Origin: Prochlorococcus sp. AG-388-E21
GTDB lineage: Bacteria > Cyanobacteriota > Cyanobacteriia > PCC-6307 > Cyanobiaceae
NCBI GenBank assembly: GCA_003279855.1
Contig: QCGO01000004.1
Span: 62,001-126,000 of the forward strand
Reading direction: 5' to 3'
Length of the DNA: 64,000 nt
Shown here: positions 39,388-48,991 of the stretch, piece by piece
Numbering within the stretch: the first letter of the stretch is position 1
Layout of the letters: each line of letters starts with the position of its first letter
Translations under genes and position numbers: made by a program
The notes under the pieces: generated by a model
The model's database searches: none
The model's input: the letters and a program-made list of their open reading frames with translations, nothing else
Told to the model about the DNA's origin: nothing

Positions 39388-39834
39388 TTGAAAGGCGATA
39401 TAACTTATTATAAGATTTTAGGCGTTAATGAAAATGCCTCAAATAACGAATTAAGAAAAGCTTTTTGTAAACTCTCGATAGAATTACATCCTGATACGAC
39501 TTCCTTAGAATTAGAAGATGCAAAAAATAAATTTCAAAAAGTATTAGAGGCCTATGAAAATTTAAATAATTCTAATTTGAGGAAAATTTATGATGAAAAA
39601 TTAAAAGTAAATTCAAAAAAACTAAATAAAACAACTTTAAATGTTTTGAACCCTTTACTAATGGATGCTAATAATCAGCAGTTAGTAGGTAATAGGAGAC
39701 CATTTTCAAATGGAGAAATGTTCTCATTATTTTTGTTGATTATTATTATTTTGATAAGTTTATTTTTAGCTATCTTGATCGCTTCCTTTGCTGGCAAAGA
39801 AATACAGTCAATTCCAACTTGGCTTTTGAGATAA
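39388..39834 (+). CDS. Membrane-anchored J-domain protein
   Basis: A 148-aa co-chaperone with an N-terminal J domain (about 5-69, TYYKILGVNENAS... with the HPD motif in SIELHPDTT) that would stimulate an Hsp70. A ~30-residue linker follows, then one membrane helix (about 110-137, MFSLFLLIIIILISLFLAI), so it is probably anchored in the plasma or thylakoid membrane with the J domain in the cytosol. There is no Gly/Phe or zinc region, so it is not DnaJ itself. Start is TTG at 39388. The DUF3143 gene starts 17 nt later. Confidence 0.88.
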   Translation: MKGDITYYKILGVNENASNNELRKAFCKLSIELHPDTTSLELEDAKNKFQKVLEAYENLNNSNLRKIYDEKLKVNSKKLNKTTLNVLNPLLMDANNQQLVGNRRPFSNGEMFSLFLLIIIILISLFLAILIASFAGKEIQSIPTWLLR

Positions 39835-39851
39835 TAATTTAAAGAAATTCT

Positions 39852-40109
39852 GTGATCCCATCTGACACCCCAATTAATCAACATTCACTTCAATCATTAG
39901 AATTATGGTTAAAAGATTTAGGTGCAACTAAAGATATTGATAATCCGTCTAAATGGTATTTGTTACTTTCTAATTGGAATGCAACTATTATTTTTGAACA
40001 AGAAGATTTAAGTGTTGTTTGGGAGAGTGGAGGTAAATTAACTAAAAGACTATTTTCTTATTGTATTAATAGAGAAGATGTAGAAAATGCTATTTTACAG
40101 GGGCCTTAA
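39852..40109 (+). CDS. DUF3143 family protein
   Basis: An 85-aa protein of the DUF3143 family, seen mainly in cyanobacteria. Conserved features are SLQSLELWLKDLGA, PSKWYLLLSNWNATI and VVWESGGKLTKRLFSY. No membrane helix or cofactor motif. The start is GTG at 39852. It follows the J-protein gene by 17 nt, a pairing that recurs in cyanobacteria to my knowledge, so it may work with that co-chaperone (inference). It converges on bioA with an 8-nt gap. Confidence 0.8.
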   Translation: MIPSDTPINQHSLQSLELWLKDLGATKDIDNPSKWYLLLSNWNATIIFEQEDLSVVWESGGKLTKRLFSYCINREDVENAILQGP

Positions 40110-40117
40110 TTTTGTTT

Positions 40118-41419
40118 TTAAAGATCGCTTAAAATTTCAAAAATAATTCTATAACTTTTTTCTAACTGTTTGTCTGTAATACAAAGAGGGGGTAATAGAT
40201 AGATAACATTACCAAGTGGCCTAATAAATAAACCTTTTTTAATTGATAATGCTTTTATCCTTTTGCCAACATTGTTTAGATAACCTTCATTTTTACCTAT
40301 TTCAATATCAAATGCGGCGATAGTTCCTGTGACTCTTATGTTTTTTACAAATGGTAATTTTTCAATTTTCTCTAGATGGGAGAGGTGCTTTTTCTCAAAA
40401 GAAAGATACTTTATTGGATCTTTTTCTAATAAGTCAAGGCTCGCATTAGCTGCAGCACACCCTAAAGGGTTTGCAGTGAAGCTATGACCATGCCAAAAAG
40501 TTTTTTTAGGAGAATCGCTTATAAAAGATTGGAAAATTGTCTCTTTAGCTAATGTGATTCCCATAGGTAGGAATCCTCCCGTTAAACCCTTCGAAATAGA
40601 AATTAGATCAGGAATTATATTTGCCTTTTGAAATGCAAAGAGACTTCCACATCGCCCAAATCCAGTTAATACTTCATCAGCTATTAATAAAGAATTATTA
40701 TTTTTTACTACTTCTGAAACTTGTCTGATAAATTCAGGCCTAACCATATTCATTCCTCCCGCACCCTGTACTAATGGTTCAAGAATGACAGCTACAGTTG
40801 GTTTTTTAAGAAGTTTAGTTAATATTTGAATCGCGTTATTCTCTTTTATTTCAACCTCTTCATCATTTATCCAAGTTGAAGGCCATGGGGCCCTTTTAAC
40901 AGGGAACATTAGATTATCAAAATTCTCATTGAAAATATTTCGTTCCCCTAAAGCCATTGCTCCAAATGTATCACCATGATAGGCACCATCAAATGCAATT
41001 ATTTGGTTTCTTGTTTCACCTTGATTTTGCCAAGATTGATAGGCAATTTTTAAAGCTACTTCTACAGCGGTAGATCCATTATCTGAAAAAAATAGTCTTT
41101 CTAATTTTGTTAGGCCACTGAGTCTCTCTGATAATATTTGAGCCTGTGGATGTAAGAAGTCGGCGAATATAACTTGCTCTAGAGTCTTCGCTTGATGATA
41201 AATAGCATCTGCTATGTAATCGTTACTATGACCATGTAGAGTAACCCACCAACTACTTATTCCATCAATGAGTTCTTGTTTTGGATTTTTAGTATAAATT
41301 AAAGCATTTTTTCCATGAGTAACTTCTAATTGAGGCTTGCTATTTATAATCTGCGTAAAAGGCGGCCATATATTAGGATGCCAATCTTGATTAGGATTTT
41401 TTAAAACTGGAGATTTCAT
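40118..41419 (-). CDS. bioA: Adenosylmethionine-8-amino-7-oxononanoate aminotransferase
   Basis: PLP enzyme that transfers the amino group of SAM to KAPA, giving DAPA, the third dedicated step of biotin ring synthesis. The 433-aa length is typical. Motifs: WPPFTQI near the N-terminus, YDGISSWW-type LIDGISSWWVTLHGH, FSDNGSTAVEVALK, the AYHGDTFGAMALG block, IADEVLTGFGRCG and the PLP lysine in SISKGLTGGFLPMG. It is the last gene of the leftward operon bioF-bioK-bioC-bioD-bioA, 3 nt after bioD. Confidence 0.97.
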   Translation of the reverse strand: MKSPVLKNPNQDWHPNIWPPFTQIINSKPQLEVTHGKNALIYTKNPKQELIDGISSWWVTLHGHSNDYIADAIYHQAKTLEQVIFADFLHPQAQILSERLSGLTKLERLFFSDNGSTAVEVALKIAYQSWQNQGETRNQIIAFDGAYHGDTFGAMALGERNIFNENFDNLMFPVKRAPWPSTWINDEEVEIKENNAIQILTKLLKKPTVAVILEPLVQGAGGMNMVRPEFIRQVSEVVKNNNSLLIADEVLTGFGRCGSLFAFQKANIIPDLISISKGLTGGFLPMGITLAKETIFQSFISDSPKKTFWHGHSFTANPLGCAAANASLDLLEKDPIKYLSFEKKHLSHLEKIEKLPFVKNIRVTGTIAAFDIEIGKNEGYLNNVGKRIKALSIKKGLFIRPLGNVIYLLPPLCITDKQLEKSYRIIFEILSDL

Positions 41420-41422
41420 TTA

Positions 41423-42085
41423 TTATTTTTTTTGATTTAATAAGGTGATCAATTTATTTTTAATATTGAGCTCTTCCCAAAGTATATCTAAATTATTAGA
41501 GTCAATTTTCTGGATATATGGAAATTCAGCAATAATAGGAAGACTACTAAATTCAGTTAATGTTTTTGGATTATCTAAGTGTTTTTTTCCGTTTATAACT
41601 AGACCTAGAATTTTAATATTTCTTTTTCTTAATGCCTCAATACTAAGAAGAGTGTGATTAAGAGTCCCCAGGCCGCTCTTGCATACAAGTATTACAGGGA
41701 TATCCCATTTCTTGATTTGATCTATTTGCAAATAATTTCTTGTAATTGGGACCATTAAGCCCCCCGCTGTTTCTAAAATTAATGACCCATCGATATTTGG
41801 TAAATTTAATAGTTGAAAGTTTATAACTTTTTGATCTATTTCTGACGCCCAATGAGGAGAAACAGGTTCTTTAAAGATATAAGCTTCACTGATTATTTTC
41901 GCTTTGTTCACTTCTGCAAGTCGTGCAACAGCTTGACTATCAGTCTCTGACTCAATGCCACTTTGAATAGGCTTCCAGTAAAAAGAATTTAATCCTCTTA
42001 CAAAAAAAGAACTAATTAATGTCTTTCCGATATCAGTATCTGTCCCACAAATAACAAATTGGAATTTATTCTTTATAGCGCTCAT
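41423..42085 (-). CDS. bioD: Dethiobiotin synthetase
   Basis: Carboxylates DAPA to dethiobiotin with ATP and CO2. A 220-aa P-loop protein: Walker A ICGTDTDIGKTLISS near residue 12-25, the substrate lysine in SFYWKPIQSG, the ETAGGLMVPI motif and the NGK/nucleotide-binding segment LVINGKKH. The start overlaps the bioC stop by 4 nt, so translation is coupled. The order and overlaps mark it as part of the bio operon. Confidence 0.97.
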   Translation of the reverse strand: MSAIKNKFQFVICGTDTDIGKTLISSFFVRGLNSFYWKPIQSGIESETDSQAVARLAEVNKAKIISEAYIFKEPVSPHWASEIDQKVINFQLLNLPNIDGSLILETAGGLMVPITRNYLQIDQIKKWDIPVILVCKSGLGTLNHTLLSIEALRKRNIKILGLVINGKKHLDNPKTLTEFSSLPIIAEFPYIQKIDSNNLDILWEELNIKNKLITLLNQKK

Positions 42086-42840
42086 GATTTTTTTAATATT
42101 TCAATATTTATTTCCCATGTAAGGTTAACTGAATTAGTTGCTGTCTTAGGCCAAAACTTTTGTATTGCTTTTAATTCACATACTTTATTACGTTTACACT
42201 TGGTTGATTGAGCTCCCACGTTTACTATGCTTCTGAAAAGTTTATAAACATCTGGAAAGTTTTCTATATATAAGTATTTATTTGAGAAGAATATTTCGTC
42301 AGAGTTGAAACTTTTGACTATATTTTTTGAAACAGGGAAAGTTAGGCCACTATATTCAATATTAGTTTCTAAGCAAGTTTGCTTCCATTCCGGGAATGAA
42401 TTTATTGTGGGATATGAAAATATTAAATAACCACCAGATCTTAATTTGTTAAACCAATCTCTTATTATTTTTTCGGGATTGTCTAACCAGTGTATACAAA
42501 AGTTAGATGTCATTAGAGGACAGTTTCTAATTGATGGAGGTAAACCATTATTTAAATCCCATAAAATCTTTTTACTAGAGTCCTTATTTTGAAGAAGCAT
42601 TTTTTTGCTGAAATCAATTCTGCTAATATTTTTTGTAGAAAATTCTTTTTCTATTTCATCAGCTAATAAGCCAGTTCCTGAACCAAGATCTATCCATTCA
42701 CCTTTTTGAATATTTAGATCTTTTAAGAAATAAACAATCTTATCAGCAAAATGCTTTTGAATGTTTGAATAACTTAAATAATTTGCTGAAGCATTATTAA
42801 AGTTATTTTTAACTGTTTCATTCCAGATTTTATTTTTCAT
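42082..42840 (-). CDS. bioC: Malonyl-ACP O-methyltransferase
   Basis: SAM methyltransferase that methyl-caps malonyl-ACP so the fatty acid cycle can build pimeloyl-ACP methyl ester. The 252-aa protein opens with WNETVKNNFNNASANYLSYSNIQKHFADKIV, characteristic of BioC, with SAM motif IDLGSGTGLLADEI and LMTSNFCIHWLDNP (usual SNLALQWC). It overlaps the esterase gene upstream by 11 nt and bioD by 4 nt. Confidence 0.93.
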   Translation of the reverse strand: MKNKIWNETVKNNFNNASANYLSYSNIQKHFADKIVYFLKDLNIQKGEWIDLGSGTGLLADEIEKEFSTKNISRIDFSKKMLLQNKDSSKKILWDLNNGLPPSIRNCPLMTSNFCIHWLDNPEKIIRDWFNKLRSGGYLIFSYPTINSFPEWKQTCLETNIEYSGLTFPVSKNIVKSFNSDEIFFSNKYLYIENFPDVYKLFRSIVNVGAQSTKCKRNKVCELKAIQKFWPKTATNSVNLTWEINIEILKKS

Positions 42841-43546
42841 ATTTATTATCCAGATTTCTTTTGATGATTTGGTAAAAATTTAAATTAGTTAGACAATGCC
42901 CTTGATTATCTAATTCAATTAAAGTTGGCTTTTTAGTTAATGTTTTTTTTAATAATTCAATAAAGTCATCACTTGAATCTCGGTCAAGAATTAAATCGTT
43001 TTTAGAATTTATAATGATGACATTGCAATTTTTCTCAAAAGACTTTAAAGAATCTTTATCTGTATAAAGTTTTTTAAGGTCACTTAATAGAAGGTTATTA
43101 TTTAAATTCTCTAAGTTTTTATAAAACATAGTTTGGAAATTAATGCTCATAATATTGGGCAAAAAAGATCTACGTATAAATTCTTTTAACATAACCTCTG
43201 CTTCAAATAACATTATTTTTTTTTCCATTCTCTTAAGAGATCTGTAAATTAAATTTCTTTTTTTGCTTGAAGGAAGAAAGTTATTAAATGAATTAATAAA
43301 GACAACATGGGATGCTTCATTTAAAAGATTTTCTTGAATTAAATGGAAACCTAAAGAGTGACATAAAATCATCTTGATTTGATCTTTCAAATTGTTTTGT
43401 ATCCATTTTGCTTGATTGATATTTTTTGAAAAATATCCTCTTTCATTATCTTGCCAATGCCATCCATTTCTTTGAAATTCAATTTTATAATTATCCCAGA
43501 AACTTTGATCTAACCCCCAACCATGCTGAGTAATAACTTGTTTCAT
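42830..43546 (-). CDS. bioK: BioK-like pimeloyl-ACP methyl ester esterase
   Basis: A 238-aa alpha/beta-hydrolase that should remove the methyl cap from pimeloyl-ACP methyl ester, ending the pimelate branch of biotin synthesis. The nucleophile elbow is LCHSLGF (Ser in CHSLG, with Cys replacing the first Gly), the acid is probably D in INSKNDLILD, and the histidine is in DNQGHCLTN. The N-terminal QHGWGLDQSFWDNY gives the oxyanion loop. It is neither BioH nor BioG by length and motifs; picocyanobacteria use BioK at this step. It overlaps bioF (4 nt) and bioC (11 nt). Confidence 0.8.
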   Translation of the reverse strand: MKQVITQHGWGLDQSFWDNYKIEFQRNGWHWQDNERGYFSKNINQAKWIQNNLKDQIKMILCHSLGFHLIQENLLNEASHVVFINSFNNFLPSSKKRNLIYRSLKRMEKKIMLFEAEVMLKEFIRRSFLPNIMSINFQTMFYKNLENLNNNLLLSDLKKLYTDKDSLKSFEKNCNVIIINSKNDLILDRDSSDDFIELLKKTLTKKPTLIELDNQGHCLTNLNFYQIIKRNLDNKYEK

Positions 43547-44688
43547 TTGAAGGTTTTTAAAACAGAAATAAAATTATTAAGTATGTCTAGATTTAAATCT
43601 CTTCTAATTGTTAGCCTTATTCTTGATTCGTTGACAGGAACAGTAGGTGGTCTAATAGCAATAGCTAAAAAACCGTTTTTTTCAAGATGTTTTTGTAGAA
43701 GGATTGCCTTTTCTTCTTGTCCGACGATTATAGATAAGATTTGAGATTCTCCCTTAACTGGGTAACTTAAATTTCGAAGAATTTCTTTTTTCCATTTTTT
43801 AGAAGAGATTAATAAATTAATACCCCATTCTTGATTGGCTTTGATTTTTTGGAGCGATTTAAGTGCACCTGCAGATAAAGCCGGGGAAAGAGCAGTTGTA
43901 TATCTAAAAGCCCCACTCGTTTGAATAAGGTGTTCACCAATTTTTGAGTTACAAGCTATGAAAGCCCCGCCGCTACCAAACGATTTGCCAAAGGTTCCAG
44001 TAAGCATAGTTATTTCATCAGATAAATCAAAACTTAAACCTTTCCCTTCAGTCCCTAAAATCCCAATAGCATGAGCTTCGTCTACTAATAATTCAACATT
44101 ATACCTTTTACAAATTCCAGCAATTTCTTTGAGAGGAGCAATTGAACCTTCCATACTGTAAAGGGATTCAACAATTATAAGAATGGACTTTTGCGATGAA
44201 TTGAATTTAAGAATTTTATTTTCTAAGTCTTTTAAATCATTATGTGCGAATCTTACTAGTTTTGATCCGGCAGCTTTTACTCCAACTAATAAAGAATTAT
44301 GAATAAATTTATCTGCAATTACAATACTATTTCTGTTAGCTAAACCTTGCACGGCAGCAATATTAGCTTGGAAACCACTAGGAAATAAAAGCACTTTTTC
44401 CTGATTAAGCCATTCTGAAAGTTGTGTCTCTAATAATTTATGTATTGGTCTTGAGCCCGTTATGAATCTTGAACTGCCTGAACCAAGACCTTCTGATAAG
44501 CTTATTTCATAAGAGGCTTTTATTACATCATTATCTCTACTTAATCCAAAATAATCATTACTACATAAGTCAATAAAGTTATTTTTAACTTTCTTTGGAT
44601 TTACACCTTGAAGTTCATATGGCTTTTGACCTAATGTGAATGTTTTTAATTTACGAAGTCTATTTTTTGGGATTTTTACTCTATTCAT
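43543..44688 (-). CDS. bioF: 8-amino-7-oxononanoate synthase
   Basis: PLP enzyme condensing pimeloyl-ACP (or CoA) with alanine to KAPA. A 381-aa protein with NDYFGLSRDNDV near the N-terminus, GSGSSRFITGSRPIHK, LLVDEAHAIGILG and the PLP lysine in TGTFGKSFGSGGAF. It heads the operon and overlaps the next gene by 4 nt. A 139-bp region divergent from the helicase gene lies upstream and must hold the promoter; no BirA-type operator was recognised there. Confidence 0.95.
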   Translation of the reverse strand: MNRVKIPKNRLRKLKTFTLGQKPYELQGVNPKKVKNNFIDLCSNDYFGLSRDNDVIKASYEISLSEGLGSGSSRFITGSRPIHKLLETQLSEWLNQEKVLLFPSGFQANIAAVQGLANRNSIVIADKFIHNSLLVGVKAAGSKLVRFAHNDLKDLENKILKFNSSQKSILIIVESLYSMEGSIAPLKEIAGICKRYNVELLVDEAHAIGILGTEGKGLSFDLSDEITMLTGTFGKSFGSGGAFIACNSKIGEHLIQTSGAFRYTTALSPALSAGALKSLQKIKANQEWGINLLISSKKWKKEILRNLSYPVKGESQILSIIVGQEEKAILLQKHLEKNGFLAIAIRPPTVPVNESRIRLTIRRDLNLDILNNFISVLKTFK

Positions 44689-44772
44689 TTGTAAGAAATT
44701 TCAACTAAATATTTTTTATAAAATGATCTAGATTTACTATTAAAGTGTGCAAGGTGGCTATTGTTTATTAAT

Positions 44773-44784
44773 ATCTATATAGAT
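44773..44784. promoter_or_regulatory. 12-bp palindrome ATCTATATAGAT between bioF and helicase
   Basis: A perfect palindrome in the divergent spacer. A related shorter one, ATCTAGAT, lies at 44726-44733, on the bioF side. They may be protein-binding sites, though self-complementary AT-rich 12-mers also occur by chance in such DNA. Confidence 0.25.
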
Positions 44785-44827
44785 CATATCTTAAGAAGTT
44801 AACTCCTCCCCTCTTCAATCACAATTA

Positions 44828-47554
44828 TTGCTTAATTTAGAGGAATATTTCCCATTTCCACTAGATCCCTTTCAAATAGAGGCAATAAAAGCTATTAATA
44901 GTGGAAACTCTGTTGTTTTAACTGCTCCAACTGGCTCAGGTAAAACATTAATCGGTGAATTTGCTATTTATAGAGGCTTATCCCATGAAAGTAGAGTTTT
45001 TTATACAACCCCTTTAAAAGCTTTATCAAATCAAAAGTTTAGAGATTTTATTAATCAATTTGGAGAGAAGAAAGTCGGTCTCTTAACTGGAGATATTAGT
45101 ATCAATAGAGATGCTCCAATCTTAGTAATGACTACTGAGATTTTTAGAAATATGCTCTATGGAGAATTTGAAGAATTTGATGACCCATTGGTAAATCTGG
45201 AATCTGTAATTCTTGATGAATGTCATTATATGAACGATCCTCAAAGGGGGACAGTTTGGGAAGAAACAATAATTCATTGTCCAAGTAGAGCACAGATAAT
45301 AGCTTTATCAGCAACTATCTCTAATGCAGACCAGCTTCAAAATTGGATAGAAAAAGTTCATGGTCCTACAGTACTTGTTAAAAGTAATAAAAGACCAGTT
45401 CCATTAGATTTTATTTTCTGTAGTGCCAAGGGACTTCATCCTCTTTTGAATAATAAGGGTAATGGGATTCATCCAAATTGTAAGATTTGGAGAGCACCAA
45501 AAGGGCAAAAAAAGAAAGGTAAAGTAGGAAGAATAATGCAACCAAAGGCTCCTCCGATTGCCTTTGTAGTCTCTAAACTTGCAGAGAGAAATATGTTACC
45601 AGCTATCTATTTTATTTTTAGTAGAAGAGGTTGTGACAAGGCTGTTGAGTATATAAAAGATTTATCTTTAGTAAGTTATTCAGAAGCAAATTTGATATCT
45701 CAAAGATTAGATGTTTATCTAAAAAATAATGATGAGGGTATAAAAGATAAATTTCATTGTGAAGCTCTTAAACGAGGCATAGCTTCACACCATGCTGGTT
45801 TGCTTCCAGCATGGAAAGAGTTAGTAGAGGAACTATTTCAGCAAGGATTGATAAAAGTTGTTTTTGCAACTGAAACTTTAGCTGCGGGTATTAACATGCC
45901 TGCAAGAACAACAGTAATTTCAACATTATCAAAAAGGACTGATGAAGGACATAGATTATTATTTAGTAGTGAATTCTTGCAGATGTCAGGAAGAGCTGGA
46001 AGAAGAGGAAAGGATTTGCAGGGATATGTTGTAACCTTACAAACTAGATTCGAGGGAGCAAAAGAAGCTAGTACCTTGGCTATTAGTGAACCAAATCCAC
46101 TAATTAGTCAGTTCACACCAAGCTATGGAATGGTTCTTAATCTTTTGCAAAATTATAGTTTAGATAAATCTCGAGAGTTAATAAAAAGAAGTTTTGGGAG
46201 CTTTTTATATTTAGGGGAATCTTCAGAAGAGACGGCTATTCTTGATAATTTAGAAATAGATTTAAAAGAACTAAAAAAAATAACCTCCAATATTTCATGG
46301 CAAGATTTCGATTCATACGAAAAGTTGAAAAGTCGTTTAAAAGAAGAAAGAAGATTGTTGAGGATATTAGAAAAACAAGCAGCTGAAAAATTATCAGAAG
46401 AAATTACTAGTGCACTTACCTTTATTAAAGATGGAAGTTTAATTTCCATAAAAGCCCCTCAAATAAATAGAAAAGTTGTTCCAGCGTTAATTTGTAAAAA
46501 AATATATGAATCAAAAAAAATTAAAAGTTTGCTTTGTTTAACAATTGATAATTTATTTATCCTTATAAAACCTTCTTACATAGTCAATATTTTTCCTGAT
46601 TTAGAAGAAATTGAAATTTTGAGGCTTAAAGAACCCAAGATGAATTTCTCAGGAGAAGTTGTAAGAGGTGATAATGAATCACAAACTTTTGTAGATAGAA
46701 TTTTTGATTTTTCTGAAAAATATGATTTAAGAACTCCTCAATATGACCTGACAACTGAAGTTCTGGCACAAAAGAAACTAATTACTAATTTGGAAGAAAC
46801 AATTACTAATCAGCCTGCGCATAAATTTGGTGACTCTAAAAAATTAAAAAGATATAGAAAAAGGATTATCGAGATTGAGCAAGAAATAGTTATGAAAAAT
46901 AATCTTATGGAAGAAAAAGAAAATCATAACTGGATAAAATTTACTGATTTAATAAAAATTTTGAATCATTTTGGCTGTTTAAATGATTTAGAGCTTACCG
47001 AAGTAGGGCAATCAGTTGGTGCAATAAGAAGTGAAAATGAATTATGGGTCGGACTTGTTTTACTTAGTGGATACTTGGATGATTTGACCCCTCCTGATTT
47101 AGCCGCAATCATTCAAGCAATTTGTGTGGATGTAAGAAGACCCAATCTTTGGTGTAATTTTAAGCCTTCCATAAAAGTTATAGATGTTTTTAATGAATTA
47201 GAGAGCCTAAGAAAATTAGTAGCCTCGAAACAAAATAATTTTAATATTAATACTCCAATTTTTTTAGAAACGGAGTTGACTGGGATAATTTCAGAATGGG
47301 CGAGAGGTAAAAAATGGAAAGAACTAATTTTTAATACTTCTCTAGATGAGGGGGATGTTGTAAGGATCTTAAGAAGGTCTATGGATGTTTTATCACAAAT
47401 TCAATATTGCGTAGGAGTAAGTAATAAACTAAAAAATAAAGCAAAGTTAGCCTTAAAAGCTATAAATAGATTTCCTGTTTCTGAATCGAATGATTTGTTA
47501 AAAGTCTCTGATAATATAAATCCAGCAACGAAAAGAATTGATAATAATTCCTAA
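44828..47554 (+). CDS. Ski2/Mtr4-like DExH RNA helicase
   Basis: A 908-aa superfamily 2 helicase. Motif I APTGSGKTLIGEFA, the Ia TPLKALSNQK, motif II LDECHYMND (DECH), motif III LSATISNA and the later FATETLAAGINMPAR and QMSGRAGRRG motifs (IV-VI) are all present, and a C-terminal DSHCT-like domain ends it (about 740-890). Its relatives unwind RNA for the exosome, or in plastids (ISE2) act in chloroplast RNA processing; the cyanobacterial form is probably an RNA-processing helicase. The start is TTG at 44828 with no ATG upstream in frame. It converges on fumC (11-nt gap). Confidence 0.9.
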   Translation: MLNLEEYFPFPLDPFQIEAIKAINSGNSVVLTAPTGSGKTLIGEFAIYRGLSHESRVFYTTPLKALSNQKFRDFINQFGEKKVGLLTGDISINRDAPILVMTTEIFRNMLYGEFEEFDDPLVNLESVILDECHYMNDPQRGTVWEETIIHCPSRAQIIALSATISNADQLQNWIEKVHGPTVLVKSNKRPVPLDFIFCSAKGLHPLLNNKGNGIHPNCKIWRAPKGQKKKGKVGRIMQPKAPPIAFVVSKLAERNMLPAIYFIFSRRGCDKAVEYIKDLSLVSYSEANLISQRLDVYLKNNDEGIKDKFHCEALKRGIASHHAGLLPAWKELVEELFQQGLIKVVFATETLAAGINMPARTTVISTLSKRTDEGHRLLFSSEFLQMSGRAGRRGKDLQGYVVTLQTRFEGAKEASTLAISEPNPLISQFTPSYGMVLNLLQNYSLDKSRELIKRSFGSFLYLGESSEETAILDNLEIDLKELKKITSNISWQDFDSYEKLKSRLKEERRLLRILEKQAAEKLSEEITSALTFIKDGSLISIKAPQINRKVVPALICKKIYESKKIKSLLCLTIDNLFILIKPSYIVNIFPDLEEIEILRLKEPKMNFSGEVVRGDNESQTFVDRIFDFSEKYDLRTPQYDLTTEVLAQKKLITNLEETITNQPAHKFGDSKKLKRYRKRIIEIEQEIVMKNNLMEEKENHNWIKFTDLIKILNHFGCLNDLELTEVGQSVGAIRSENELWVGLVLLSGYLDDLTPPDLAAIIQAICVDVRRPNLWCNFKPSIKVIDVFNELESLRKLVASKQNNFNINTPIFLETELTGIISEWARGKKWKELIFNTSLDEGDVVRILRRSMDVLSQIQYCVGVSNKLKNKAKLALKAINRFPVSESNDLLKVSDNINPATKRIDNNS

Positions 47555-47565
47555 AAGTAGTTCAA

Positions 47566-48954
47566 TTAAATCATTTTATTAGTATTTATAGCATCCTCAA
47601 AATCATTAGCATTTAAGTATCCTAATTTTATTGTTGCTTCTTTTAAGTTGATTGATTCATTAAAAGCAAGATTCGCAATTTCTGCTGCTTTTTCATAACC
47701 TATTTTGGGAACCAATGCGGTTACAAGCATTAGTGAATTTTCAAGATTAGCTTTTATAGTTTTTGGGTTTGGTCGTATCCCTTCAACTAATTTTAGTCTG
47801 AAGTTACTTATCGCATGATTCAGTAATTTTATACTCGTGAGAATATTAAATCCAATTAGTGGCTTATATTCATTCATTTGTAAAGTGCCGCTGGCATTAG
47901 CTATTGATACTGCGTATTCAAAACCCATTACTTGAGTGCACACCATTGATAATGCTTCACATTGGGTTGGATTAACTTTTCCAGGCATGATTGAGCTCCC
48001 CGGTTCATTTTGGGGAATTATTAATTCATAAATGCCAGATCTAGGTCCTGAGGACAATATTTTAATATCATTAGAAATCTTAAATAATGCACTTGCTAGG
48101 ATTTTTATTTGACCCATTACTTGGGCTAATCGATCATGAGATGCCATTAAAGAGAAATGGTTCTTTGATTTATAAAAAAATATACCAGTATATTCTGAAA
48201 TTGATTTTATAGATTCTTTTGAAAAATCTTTTGGACAATTAATACCTGTACCGACTGCCGTACCACCTAGTGGTAAGAAACATAATTCATCAAGACTAAT
48301 TATCAGAGCATCTTCAGCGTCCTTTAGTTGTTTTGACCATGCAGAAACTTCTTGACCAAGAGAAATTGGCACTGCATCTTGAAAATGAGTTCTACCTATT
48401 TTTATAAGATCTTTCCATTTATTACTCTTACTATCAAGAACCTTAGTAAGTTCCTTTATTGATGGAACTAATTTTTTAATTATTTGAGTAACAACAGATA
48501 TCTGAATAGCCGCAGGAAAAGTATCATTTGTAGACTGCGATTTATTAACATCATCATTTGGATGAATAGGATGATGACTTCCAAGTGCTGAATTTGTTTT
48601 TAACGCAGCAATATTAGATATGACTTCATTGATATTCATATTTGTTTGAGTACCACTACCTGTTTGCCATATTTTTAAAGGGAATTGAGAATCGTGTTTC
48701 CCATCAAGTATTTCTGTACAGGCTTCAATAATGAGATCTTTTTTTACATTATTTATCAAACCCAATTTGAAATTAGAAATTGCAGCTGCTCTTTTTATAA
48801 CCGTAAGTGAATAAATTAATTCAATTGGGATTAACTCCTCACCAATAGAAAAATTTATAATTGATCTCTGCGTTTGAGCTCCCCACAAAGCCTCTGAAGG
48901 AACTTTAATCTGTCCCATACTATCTTTTTCAAATCTAAAGTTCTTGGTCATCAA
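47566..48954 (-). CDS. fumC: Fumarate hydratase class II
   Basis: Converts fumarate to malate. A 462-aa protein with GSGTQTNMNINEVI, the catalytic GRTHFQDAVPISLGQE (H), and the superfamily signature GSSIMPGKVNPTQ carrying the catalytic serine. Class II enzymes are metal-free and oxygen-tolerant, fitting an oxygenic phototroph. It lies 37 nt after purB, another lyase of the same superfamily that also makes fumarate, so the pair may be co-transcribed. The ATG start is MMTKNF; the second Met is an alternative. Confidence 0.97.
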   Translation of the reverse strand: MMTKNFRFEKDSMGQIKVPSEALWGAQTQRSIINFSIGEELIPIELIYSLTVIKRAAAISNFKLGLINNVKKDLIIEACTEILDGKHDSQFPLKIWQTGSGTQTNMNINEVISNIAALKTNSALGSHHPIHPNDDVNKSQSTNDTFPAAIQISVVTQIIKKLVPSIKELTKVLDSKSNKWKDLIKIGRTHFQDAVPISLGQEVSAWSKQLKDAEDALIISLDELCFLPLGGTAVGTGINCPKDFSKESIKSISEYTGIFFYKSKNHFSLMASHDRLAQVMGQIKILASALFKISNDIKILSSGPRSGIYELIIPQNEPGSSIMPGKVNPTQCEALSMVCTQVMGFEYAVSIANASGTLQMNEYKPLIGFNILTSIKLLNHAISNFRLKLVEGIRPNPKTIKANLENSLMLVTALVPKIGYEKAAEIANLAFNESINLKEATIKLGYLNANDFEDAINTNKMI

Positions 48955-48991
48955 AAAAACTGTGGTTAAACTTCAAATAATATTTAGGGAT

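Noticed and set aside
44689-44827. BirA-type operator upstream of bioF
   Set aside because: No TTGTAAACC-type inverted repeat; only short AT palindromes are present.
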